Below are positions 17,309 to 25,531 of a stretch of 33,007 nucleotides of DNA, piece by piece. Location of the stretch: contig JAFVCL010000065.1 of NCBI GenBank assembly GCA_017479285.1, positions 1 to 33,007 of the forward strand. Reading direction: 5' to 3'. A program made the translations under genes and the position numbers. This stretch comes from Lachnospiraceae bacterium (lineage in GTDB: Bacteria > Bacillota > Clostridia > Lachnospirales > Lachnospiraceae). Every line of letters starts with the position of its first letter. Positions within the stretch are counted from its first letter, which is position 1. Under the pieces are notes generated by a model. That model was not told where the DNA came from. It saw only the letters and a program-made list of their open reading frames with translations, and ran no database searches.

Positions 17309-18361
17309 CTACCTTGCAAGAAGAAAGAAATGCCACTTGACTTTACCATATACCGGCTGATTATAAATATAATCGCTTTCAGCCACATCATGGGTATATT
17401 TTTGTACTTTCTTGTCTCCTACTTTTTCTGTATGTGAATCCTTTATCGTAATGATTCTATTAGGTCCTTTATCCTCTGCATTTTTCTGCTTTATATCTCT
17501 TTCGGTCCTACTTGAATAAAAGTTATACCAAAACTGCATACCGTGAGGATGTGGTATCGGAAATGCGCTTGAAGGCTTACCTTTTACCATGGATTTGACT
17601 GCAGATGCCCCCGCCCACACTACGGCAGATGGTATCATCACTGCGGTATTCCAAAGATTCCACAGTGTAAATGAAAGACCGGTCTTTACGATGTTTCCCA
17701 CTTGATTTGCCCCTCTTGTGGCCTGGTCGTAGGCTCCCCCGACAGATTTCATATCAACCTTTCTGGACTTAAGCTCCTTTATTCTCTCCTTGCAGGCTTT
17801 AAGTTTCTCCTTTGCACTCTTTTCTACGGCAACCACATCTGCCTTCCTCTGCTTTCCTTTCTGTGAAAGTGGGAAAGGATGGAAGAAACGATATCTCTTG
17901 CAGATACTTACGATATTCTCCATCTTTTTCCTTACATCCTGCAGCGTACCTTCATTAATCTCATCCTGAATCATTTCTACGGTATAATCCTGGGGCAATG
18001 TGATGTTCATATTCCCGGATTCTTCCGCCCTCATGCTCTCCCCCTCATTAAGCTCCTTCTTGAGCTTTCGCATATGAAATCCGTCTCCGCCAAAGAGCTT
18101 TTTATCTATCTCCTGGTGAGTTCCGTTCATGGCAACGGATTCCTTCTGCTCCTGTATGGGTTCCTCAAACTCTTCGTCATCATCTGCTTCGGCATTTACA
18201 CTGTTAAGCGTAACAGGCATATTTATATTTTCCTGCTGCTGTTCCTGCTCGGTCTGTACCATATTCATGGTCACATTGCCGACCTGAAGATTCTGTTCCC
18301 CCGCATTAACCTGTATCTGCTGTTGCTGCTGTCTTTGTTTTTGTAATTGATCTCCGGGCAT
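17309..18361 (-). CDS. Q-rich protein with one hydrophobic segment (putative cargo)
   Basis: A 350-aa protein of unknown family. Residues 1-50 are Gln-rich and disordered (five Q in a row at 11-15, QEQQQ near 40), residues 59-75 are acidic, and about 175-205 are basic and helical (EKSAKEKLKACKERIKELKSR). A hydrophobic segment spans about 226-256 (TGLSFTLWNLWNTAVMIPSA then VVWAGASAV), long enough to enter or cross a membrane. The C-terminal about 95 residues have beta-rich composition and many aromatics. There is no signal peptide. AAGGAGG eight bases upstream supports the ATG. The polar N-terminus followed by a membrane-active-looking segment fits an injected effector, but this is inference from context. 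Confidence 0.65.
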   Translation of the reverse strand: MPGDQLQKQRQQQQQIQVNAGEQNLQVGNVTMNMVQTEQEQQQENINMPVTLNSVNAEADDDEEFEEPIQEQKESVAMNGTHQEIDKKLFGGDGFHMRKLKKELNEGESMRAEESGNMNITLPQDYTVEMIQDEINEGTLQDVRKKMENIVSICKRYRFFHPFPLSQKGKQRKADVVAVEKSAKEKLKACKERIKELKSRKVDMKSVGGAYDQATRGANQVGNIVKTGLSFTLWNLWNTAVMIPSAVVWAGASAVKSMVKGKPSSAFPIPHPHGMQFWYNFYSSRTERDIKQKNAEDKGPNRIITIKDSHTEKVGDKKVQKYTHDVAESDYIYNQPVYGKVKWHFFLLAR

Positions 18362-18400
18362 AATCTATACCTCCTTGTGGAAAATTGTGCTGATTTAAGG

Positions 18401-19327
18401 CTATAGGAGCTCAAGCGAGTCACCAAAGGCCTCATAAAAATCCGGTTCATCCACAGGAATCTCCTCTTCCTCAAAAAAGGAACCTGTTTGCGCATATCTT
18501 ACCCCGGTCGGAACCGGCTTGCCGAGTATCCCTGTCAATTCTTCTTCGTAATCACCGCTCCTTATTATTATATGTACTTCATCTCCGGGATACTGCTCTC
18601 CTGCCGCATCCAAAGCCTTGGCAAAAAGAAACGGGATCTGTTTTTTTACAGGTCCGTAAAGCGCCGTAAGATAAAGATTTCCTTCTTTCTCCTCAAAAAC
18701 GGCGGCGCCTGTCAGTTTTCCGTTTATCACACAGACTGAGCTTATACCATCCACCCTTTCCGGATTTGCCGAAAGCTTATAAAGAGCTGCAGTTTTTGGC
18801 TCACTGTCAAGAGACTCCAGGACGGTCATTCTCCGGCGGGCGGGTATCTGCGAAAATGTGAAATATTCATCCGACTCCCTGCACTTTTCCAATATGCCGC
18901 GGACAGTATTTTTCTTAAGGATGGAAAGCAGCTTTAAATGCCACTCACTCTCATCCTCATATTCTTCAAAATATCTGGCATTTAAAAAAGCTTCCTCTTC
19001 CGGACAATAGTCAGTCCTTTCGGCAAATTTCGGCATTGCGGCTCCGATTTTTTCATATCCTTTTGCAGCGGCTATCCTGTAAGCTCCGGCTAAAAGATTC
19101 TCCCCGATCCCTCTTCCACGCAATTCCTCTTTAACGCAGAGCCATTCAATGGTAAGATCCTTACCGTTGTCGCTCAATATCATTATCCCGCAAGGCTCCT
19201 CATCTTCCTCATCGATAAAAGCAGCAATACAGAACCGTCCCGGCAGATCAAGATATTTTATGATTGAAAACGGATCAAGATCTGTTAGTCCTTTAATATC
19301 TTTTTTTAAAACAGTTTTTAATATCAT
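18401..19327 (-). CDS. GNAT-family acetyltransferase-like protein, tandem-domain type
   Basis: A 308-aa protein. The N-terminal GNAT has strand LTIEWLCVKEE, the canonical acetyl-CoA loop RGRGIG at residues 70-75, then helix ENLLAGAYRIAAAKGYEKI. The second half (about 185-285: VDGISSVCVINGKLTGAAVF, GNLYLTALYGP, helix, DEVHIIIRSGDYEEELTGIL) repeats the fold order without the loop. The C-terminus is acidic. Its GGAG ribosome binding site overlaps the stop codon region of the 1584-aa gene, and only eight bases separate the two genes, which implies translational coupling. The kinase-like protein is therefore the most likely partner or target (inference). Confidence 0.82.
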   Translation of the reverse strand: MILKTVLKKDIKGLTDLDPFSIIKYLDLPGRFCIAAFIDEEDEEPCGIMILSDNGKDLTIEWLCVKEELRGRGIGENLLAGAYRIAAAKGYEKIGAAMPKFAERTDYCPEEEAFLNARYFEEYEDESEWHLKLLSILKKNTVRGILEKCRESDEYFTFSQIPARRRMTVLESLDSEPKTAALYKLSANPERVDGISSVCVINGKLTGAAVFEEKEGNLYLTALYGPVKKQIPFLFAKALDAAGEQYPGDEVHIIIRSGDYEEELTGILGKPVPTGVRYAQTGSFFEEEEIPVDEPDFYEAFGDSLELL

Positions 19328-19335
19328 TTTCTCTC

Positions 19336-22300
19336 CTACATATACATCTTTTTAAGTATGGTAGTTGCTTTATCTCCCAGCTTGTTCATAAGTGCTAAGG
19401 CGTTTGCGGCTGTTTTTGCCTTTCCCCAGAAGGAATTTATATCTCCCGAGACCACATTTTGCTCCACCACATCCATAAGGACATTATCAAAGTTTACGAA
19501 TTTAAAATTCGGTTCCTCCTGGCTATATACCAATTTCTCGAACTTTTCAAGCTGTATGGTGGCAATATTCTGGTAAACTTCCGCCATTTCGTTTAGTGCC
19601 TTATTAAATTCTTCCTGCGTTTCCTCTGAGGGACTCCATACTTCATTTCCATAACCATCTATTGTCGTTTTCGTTTTGTTTCTTACCGCAACATAAACAT
19701 CATACTTTTCTTTCAGCTTAGCACCTAATCCATCCTGCTTTTCAGCAAACATATCCGAAAGATCTTTTTCCATGGTATTCCATATAGAACATTTGGTTGC
19801 GTTGGTTTTAAAGGTAGTAACAGTATAATGGTTTTTTACTGTCTGCTTTTGAACCCTTGTAAAGCTTTCGTAGATTTCGTCGATCTTGCTTTCATCCTCA
19901 TATTCAAAAAACCTGTCCATCTTATTGACAAAATCAAGTCCGACAGGGATCTCTTCCTCAAAGATCTTAAGAAACTTTTCCAAAGCATTCTTGTCTAATT
20001 TTTCAAAAGCGTCAAACCATCCTGTCAAAAGGACTGCCTGTCCGCCGTACGGTTCAAAACCTCCGTTTACGGCTGTGTAGGGCATATACTCTCGGGCTTT
20101 TTCGTCTGCCTTTTTCAGCCATTCCTTTGAAGACGCATCTGCTTTTCCTTTATTCTCTTTGAAGAACTCTTCTGCGGCCTGCCTCATGGTCTTTGATTTG
20201 TTTTTGATCTCTTCTTCGGTATATGGGATGATGCCCATTAGCTTTTTTTCTTCCTCTTTATACCTTTTCAGATTTGCGAGCGTATCGTAATATTTATTTT
20301 TAAACTCTGCACGCTTGTTGATTTCCGGAGCACCTGTCTCCTCATTTGCCTCAACATAGGTTTTATCAAGCATCTGCGCTTTAAAGGTCTCTTTATCTGT
20401 TGCCTTTATAGACTGGACAACGCTCCTGAAAATTTCCGATGAAGTACTATCTTCCGAAGGACGGTTTCTGTGTATTCTGTTGTTTAGAACCAGATGCACC
20501 GCGTCAAAGTGATTATGATTTTCACCGGAGTTTTCTATTTTATCTATTCCATTCTTCATCTTGCTTATGGCATCGTTCATCCGGTTTATGGTATTCTGGA
20601 GACGGACCTGACCCTCGATAAAGCCCTGGATGGCACTCGGCATCTTGACCTGCAGCTCCTGGGCCTTTAGAAGAGCAACGTATATACGCTTTCCCGCATC
20701 CTCCTGAGTTCCCTTCTTTAATACCTCCGTAAAGACTTCCTTAAGCTTTGTCTTTTTTTCCTCAGTATAAGTAGAAAGAAACTCCTCATCATTGTTATCC
20801 GCGAGAAGGTCATTAAAGGATTCGAAGAACAGATCCACTGCTGTAGAACTTATCTCTCCGTTTATTGAGCCCTGAGTTGCCACAACCATCCTTGAAATGG
20901 AAAGCTTCTGCGCTTCGGTAAGCTGTGTGGTATTACCATAATCTATAAATGTGGCCTTTTCATCGGTTATCATGATGTTACCGGCATGAAGGTCTCCATG
21001 GTAAAACCCGTCCTTCATAATAGCCTGGTCTATCCAGACATTGCAGAGATTTATAAGATGATCACGGCGCTTAACGGCCTCATCTATCTTGGCAAGCATA
21101 GCATCCTTTGCCTTTCCCATCTTCTCCCACTGCTCGGGACGGGCCGCTATATTCTTATTGACAATGGTAACTCCGTCAACTTCCTCCTTATCGTAAAGCT
21201 CATCAAGGTTTTTATCGGTAAACTCCTCCAGCTCCTTGATATAGCTCGCCATGTTGGTTCCTTCAGCTTTTTCCACAACAAGTGAGGTATTTGTAGCCGG
21301 AATACCCTCAAACACCTTCATGGTCTCGACATCAGCCTTCTTACCCTCATAGTATTTGACTCCTTCCTTACAGTTGTTGGCCTCTATAGAAAGATCCAAT
21401 TCCTTTTTAAAGCCGTCAAGCTGCCCCAGATATGTCAGATACATGGCCTTATCCGTTTTTTTCGCGCATTCAAGCATTATGCTCTCCTCACGCTGCATCC
21501 TGTTCTTTGCATCCGGGCGGAGAAGCTTTATAACAACCTCTCTGCCTTCAGGCATCTTAGGACCGTATACCTTACAGAGGAAGGTCTGTCCGACGGAGGC
21601 TGCTCCAAGTGATTTTATCTGCTCTATCCTGGTTACCTGTCCTCCGGAGCTTTGCACCATCGAAAGAAACTCCGCCTGTACAACTCCGTCTGGTATTGGA
21701 GGTAGATTCGACTTCATATCCTCGATAGCCTTTAAAATCTGAGGCGGCAGCGGTGCTCTGTCCATAGCCTGCATCATCTTCTGAAGGAGCGGACCCGCAC
21801 CGCGAAGGAGTCCTGCGAAAAAGTTTGCCTGTTTATTAAGTGTCCGTTTCTCGCTGCGGTACTCCTCAAGTGCTCTCTTATCCGCCTCGCTAAGGATTAT
21901 CTTATCTTCCCTATCCTTATCTTTGAAAAAATCCTTATATTTTTCTATTTTCTGATCCTTGATCTCCTGTACGAGCTGTTCGTCGGTACCTACAAAATCC
22001 GGAACATTCTCTGCCGAACGAAAGACTGAAGCAATCATGGCTCTCTTATCCATATTGCTGACTCCGGCAAAATAGTTCTTAAGAGTAGTCCTCATAAACA
22101 TACCCATACCCGCTGTGGACTGGGATGCCTCATCTATCATCTGCTGGAGAGTCTTATGCTCATCGCTTTCCTTCTCCTTTTTTTCCGGGAAAAGAGACTC
22201 TGTCATCTTTGTAACATTGGACTGAAGTATCTGACAGCTCTCATCCACAACCTCATCGAGCTCTTTTTTTACATCCGTAAGAGATTTTTTCGTTGCCTCA

Positions 22301-24090
22301 TCCTTGAGGTTTACTATATATTCCAGCTTCTTCTCATCTGTCTCAATATCCTTCGTGTTTGCAAGGTCTCCACCCTTTTCAAACCTTGCCATCTGACTCT
22401 TTATATAGGTTGCAAGAGAGTTCATCGCCTTGCCGACAACTTCAGAGAGCTTAACCTGTTTTTCTCCGACCTGTCCATCCAGTTCTCCTATGGACATTTT
22501 GTTTAAAACCGTATCTACTGAAACATTTCCGGAAACCAGGGTAAGAAGAGCGCTCTTATGCTTTGTCAATATATGCTGCATAAAAATCTCGGGATTTTGA
22601 ATGCTTACATCCATCTCCTCCGTCTCGGTGGTAAAAACAAGATCCGCAAGCATATTCTTGACATCCTGTTCCTCCTTTGTCCAGCCGGGGGCAATGACCT
22701 CCTCCTTATCCTTCTGCTGAAGGACAACCATCTTTCGAAGCTCATCAATGCTTTGATTTTTGTTTATCTGAACCATCTCAGAGAGGGCGACACCGTTTAC
22801 ATAGACATTTTTCTTTGAAGCCTCGATAACCTCTTTTTTTATCTGCTCGTCTTTTTTTGCTCCCGAAATAATATCCTTTGCATACTGAACAAGCCCCACC
22901 TTAAAGGTGTTGCCAAAATCATTTTCCACAAGTCCGGTCTTTTTGGCGAGAAACCTGGAAAGTATGGTCCGGATCCTTGCATGTTCACCGGCTGTAAAAG
23001 CCTCGGCGGAATATCCGTCCATGAGTTCATTTATAGTCTCATCGCCAAAGGTCCGGGCATTATCCATCATAGCCGTTTCGATCTTATTGGAAAGAAGCGT
23101 CGCGTTAAGTTCGAGAGGGATCTCCACTCCCTTGTCGATCAGACTTAAAGTATTATCCGAATGCTGAAGGAGACGCACCTTTTTTCCCATGATCTTTACA
23201 TCAGCCACTTCAACACAGTTTGGCGCAAAGCCTTTCAGGATCTTACGAAGATCTTTAAGCTGGCCGGCTTTTTTCTCTTTATTCTTTCCCGAAAGCAGAT
23301 TCCGTGATATATCGTAGGAACCGGTAAATACATTCTTTACCGGCACAAGCTCCTTATCGTCCTTCTGCTGCTCCTGCCTTTCCTCAACAATCTCCTTCGG
23401 ACGGACCACTTTTTTCTTAGGTGCTGTTACATGAAGCACCTGCGCAAGGGTCTCAGTGGTATCGGCAGGGGTCATTTTGCGGCGTATGGCCAATGTTTCG
23501 GTCTCCGTCAAAAGGGACAGAAAGAGAGCTCTTACCATCTGCTTTCTGATCTTTCCCTTCTTGAAGGTGGGAGACTTGTTGTCAAGATAATACCTGCATG
23601 AAGCACATGCCTGCGAATAAGCGATCGCCACCTTCTCAAGAAGCTCCGGAGTTGCTGTCTCATTTGCATTTTTCTCCAAAACGATCGCAAGATTAAGCGC
23701 ATCCGCCTTAACCAGCTTCATCTCCGGTGAATCCTTATAGGAGTGCTCATTAATAAGAAGATGTGCCTGATCAAGCATTTTTTTGTGACGAAGTTTATCC
23801 AGTGTCTCCGAAGTCAATGCTTCCTTAAACTCACTCCTGTTTTTGGAGAGTCTGTCACTCTCCTCCTTATTCTTACCGCCTATAAATGCTTCCTCATACT
23901 CACCGGTAAGTATCTTATCTATCAGTTCCATTTCCTGCCGGGTCTTATCCAGCGAGTGCTTTTCCTTAAGATCAAGCTCACTGCCGTCCTCCGGCTTTTC
24001 ATATTTCTTTTCAAGATCTAAAGGAATCTGATCCTGCCGGGTTATTATCTCCTGGAGCTTTTCTTTATTCATCATCAATTCATTTGCCAT
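19336..24090 (-). CDS. Giant protein with embedded UbiB/ABC1 kinase-like domain (putative cargo)
   Basis: A 1584-aa protein. Residues 1-815 are helical and charged, with no known fold; a segment near 153-190 (Cys-rich CASCRYYL followed by a GKIRKQMVRAL stretch) looks like a small conserved helical unit. Residues about 760-1100 form an ABC1/UbiB-type kinase: LPPQILKAIEDMKSNLPPIP, the Ala-rich loop LGAASVGQTFLCKVY (828-842), Lys855 in VVIKLL, KELDLSIEANN, catalytic HGDLHAGN (1031-1038) and metal-binding D1050 in FIDYGN. The usual KxGQ motif appears replaced near 764-770. Residues 1100-1584 are helical and unassigned. GAGGAG before the ATG supports the start. Housekeeping UbiB proteins are about 500-560 aa with C-terminal membrane helices, absent here. 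An injected kinase or ATPase effector is inferred. Confidence 0.8.
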   Translation of the reverse strand: MANELMMNKEKLQEIITRQDQIPLDLEKKYEKPEDGSELDLKEKHSLDKTRQEMELIDKILTGEYEEAFIGGKNKEESDRLSKNRSEFKEALTSETLDKLRHKKMLDQAHLLINEHSYKDSPEMKLVKADALNLAIVLEKNANETATPELLEKVAIAYSQACASCRYYLDNKSPTFKKGKIRKQMVRALFLSLLTETETLAIRRKMTPADTTETLAQVLHVTAPKKKVVRPKEIVEERQEQQKDDKELVPVKNVFTGSYDISRNLLSGKNKEKKAGQLKDLRKILKGFAPNCVEVADVKIMGKKVRLLQHSDNTLSLIDKGVEIPLELNATLLSNKIETAMMDNARTFGDETINELMDGYSAEAFTAGEHARIRTILSRFLAKKTGLVENDFGNTFKVGLVQYAKDIISGAKKDEQIKKEVIEASKKNVYVNGVALSEMVQINKNQSIDELRKMVVLQQKDKEEVIAPGWTKEEQDVKNMLADLVFTTETEEMDVSIQNPEIFMQHILTKHKSALLTLVSGNVSVDTVLNKMSIGELDGQVGEKQVKLSEVVGKAMNSLATYIKSQMARFEKGGDLANTKDIETDEKKLEYIVNLKDEATKKSLTDVKKELDEVVDESCQILQSNVTKMTESLFPEKKEKESDEHKTLQQMIDEASQSTAGMGMFMRTTLKNYFAGVSNMDKRAMIASVFRSAENVPDFVGTDEQLVQEIKDQKIEKYKDFFKDKDREDKIILSEADKRALEEYRSEKRTLNKQANFFAGLLRGAGPLLQKMMQAMDRAPLPPQILKAIEDMKSNLPPIPDGVVQAEFLSMVQSSGGQVTRIEQIKSLGAASVGQTFLCKVYGPKMPEGREVVIKLLRPDAKNRMQREESIMLECAKKTDKAMYLTYLGQLDGFKKELDLSIEANNCKEGVKYYEGKKADVETMKVFEGIPATNTSLVVEKAEGTNMASYIKELEEFTDKNLDELYDKEEVDGVTIVNKNIAARPEQWEKMGKAKDAMLAKIDEAVKRRDHLINLCNVWIDQAIMKDGFYHGDLHAGNIMITDEKATFIDYGNTTQLTEAQKLSISRMVVATQGSINGEISSTAVDLFFESFNDLLADNNDEEFLSTYTEEKKTKLKEVFTEVLKKGTQEDAGKRIYVALLKAQELQVKMPSAIQGFIEGQVRLQNTINRMNDAISKMKNGIDKIENSGENHNHFDAVHLVLNNRIHRNRPSEDSTSSEIFRSVVQSIKATDKETFKAQMLDKTYVEANEETGAPEINKRAEFKNKYYDTLANLKRYKEEEKKLMGIIPYTEEEIKNKSKTMRQAAEEFFKENKGKADASSKEWLKKADEKAREYMPYTAVNGGFEPYGGQAVLLTGWFDAFEKLDKNALEKFLKIFEEEIPVGLDFVNKMDRFFEYEDESKIDEIYESFTRVQKQTVKNHYTVTTFKTNATKCSIWNTMEKDLSDMFAEKQDGLGAKLKEKYDVYVAVRNKTKTTIDGYGNEVWSPSEETQEEFNKALNEMAEVYQNIATIQLEKFEKLVYSQEEPNFKFVNFDNVLMDVVEQNVVSGDINSFWGKAKTAANALALMNKLGDKATTILKKMYM

Positions 24091-24119
24091 AGTAACTCTC
24101 CTCGTTTAGCCTTTTCTCT

Positions 24120-24983
24120 TTACCGCCTGGTGACTTCCTTTTGCGCCCTTATACATGCCTCGCCTTTTTTATCCGGGAAAAAATAACCGATAAGCTTTCC
24201 CGCCGCCTCATCCCTGACCGGCAGCAGCACTTCTGTTTCCGGATCGTATTCCTCCCTGCCCCGGCTAACGGCAAACCTTATCATGTTTAAAAGATCCATT
24301 TGCGTTCCTGCGCCTGTTACACCAAGAAACTCGACCCTTAAGCATCCTGCCCGGACTCTGTGTACCAGAAGGAAACCTCCGGCTTTTTTGTCTGACATGC
24401 AGCAGCATGAAACCCTTCTGTCAAACCACTCAAAAGGCAGATAAATAAGGTCTTCAACGATTTCCCTTTTCTGCAGCATCAGCAGCCTTAAAAGTCCTCT
24501 CTGAAACTCTTTTTCGGTAATAAGCCCAAGAGGCTTTACATTTGACGCTCCCCCTGTTTTCCCTATAAGCTCAAGTTCCGCCAATTCTCCGATGGTAGTA
24601 CTCATAACCGGGAAAACATCTTCCTCTGTGGAATACCCCGCCTCCTTTAAAACATCCGTCTTTTCTCCGATATCCTCCGCCGCAAAAAAGCCAGTGCAGC
24701 GCACAATGCCATAGGCACGGAGGAAATTTTCGTATTCTGCAAGAAGTTCACTTCCCGCTTCCCGGTCGTTCAAAAGAAAATATAACAACTCTGACTCATT
24801 GTCTTTAAGGTCATCCTCAAGATTTTTAAGCTTCCATACAACAGCGGAAAGCACCTCCCCTGTATCGTAGGAGGCTGCGACCATACCGCCAAAGTTCTCC
24901 CTTCCTATGTTCTCCCGGATATCCTCCGGTATTTCACCGGAATATTCTTCTATATTATCTTTTGAAAGCCTTATGATTTCCAT
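24120..24983 (-). CDS. Degenerate GNAT-like protein, tandem-domain type
   Basis: A 287-aa protein sharing the layout of the other GNATs: N-terminus MEIIRLSKDNIEEYSGEIP (like MKFIQITQKN and MTLTRIGEKN in the neighbours), strands around 46-70, then LNDREAGSELLAEYENFLRA, where the acetyl-CoA loop should be but without the R-x-x-G-x-G pattern. The second half (about 190-280: VSCCCMSDKKAGGFLLVHRV, CLRVEFLGVTGAG, helix, EVLLPVRDEAAGKLIGYFF) is a GNAT-like repeat. The missing loop suggests a binding rather than catalytic role. GAGGA six bases before the ATG supports the start. It lies 14 bases after another GNAT gene and 29 bases before the kinase-like gene. Confidence 0.65.
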   Translation of the reverse strand: MEIIRLSKDNIEEYSGEIPEDIRENIGRENFGGMVAASYDTGEVLSAVVWKLKNLEDDLKDNESELLYFLLNDREAGSELLAEYENFLRAYGIVRCTGFFAAEDIGEKTDVLKEAGYSTEEDVFPVMSTTIGELAELELIGKTGGASNVKPLGLITEKEFQRGLLRLLMLQKREIVEDLIYLPFEWFDRRVSCCCMSDKKAGGFLLVHRVRAGCLRVEFLGVTGAGTQMDLLNMIRFAVSRGREEYDPETEVLLPVRDEAAGKLIGYFFPDKKGEACIRAQKEVTRR

Positions 24984-24997
24984 ATTTAATCCTCTAT

Positions 24998-25504
24998 TTA
25001 ATCCTCATAAAGATCCGGGTTGTAATATTCCGAAGGTCTCGAAAAATGCAGCTGTGCAGTCGCTCCCCTTATACTGTCCCCGCCTTCACCTTCCATCAGA
25101 TAAAACTCCGTAAAACCGCTTTCTTCAAGAAAGGCCTCACAAACCTCCATGGAAGACCCGCTGAAGCTGTAGAAACACTTAAGAAAAACATCTCTTCCAT
25201 ATTCCCCCTTTTCCCAGTCACAGAGGGCATAGGCGAGATCACACAGCTTTTTTAAAAGCGCGGTTCCGTATCCTTTTCGTCTTTCAGGCGGCGCGATAAA
25301 AAGACTGAGTATGATAAGATCCCCTGTTCCGAGCTCATGCTCTGCTATTATCGCACCGACATTTTTCTTCTTTTCTTTTGCGCCGATACAAAAGTATCCT
25401 TCCGCAAGGTTTTCGCCCCAGTCATTAAGCTCTTTTACAACTGTGGGCGGAATAACCTCCCTCCAATCCTCTATGTTTTTTTGCGTTATCTGAATAAACT
25501 TCAC
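24998..25504 (-). CDS. Single-domain GNAT acetyltransferase
   Basis: A 168-aa GNAT protein, the only one of the six with a single domain. Strand IILSLFIAPPE is followed by the acetyl-CoA loop RRKGYG (75-80) and helix TALLKKLCDLA; the end AFLEESGFTEFYLMEGEG is the usual C-terminal GNAT segment. It starts with GTG at 25504, with GGGAG seven bases upstream. It directly follows the 1122-aa peptidase-like protein (27 bases), of which it may be the partner. The acceptor is unknown. Confidence 0.85.
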   Translation of the reverse strand: MKFIQITQKNIEDWREVIPPTVVKELNDWGENLAEGYFCIGAKEKKKNVGAIIAEHELGTGDLIILSLFIAPPERRKGYGTALLKKLCDLAYALCDWEKGEYGRDVFLKCFYSFSGSSMEVCEAFLEESGFTEFYLMEGEGGDSIRGATAQLHFSRPSEYYNPDLYED

Positions 25505-25531
25505 TTGGTATCTCCCGGACCAGGCATTGTC

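Noticed and set aside
19336..24090. Housekeeping UbiB for ubiquinone synthesis
   Set aside because: The length, the lack of C-terminal membrane helices, and the position inside a cargo-GNAT series do not fit; a clostridial anaerobe would not be expected to make ubiquinone.
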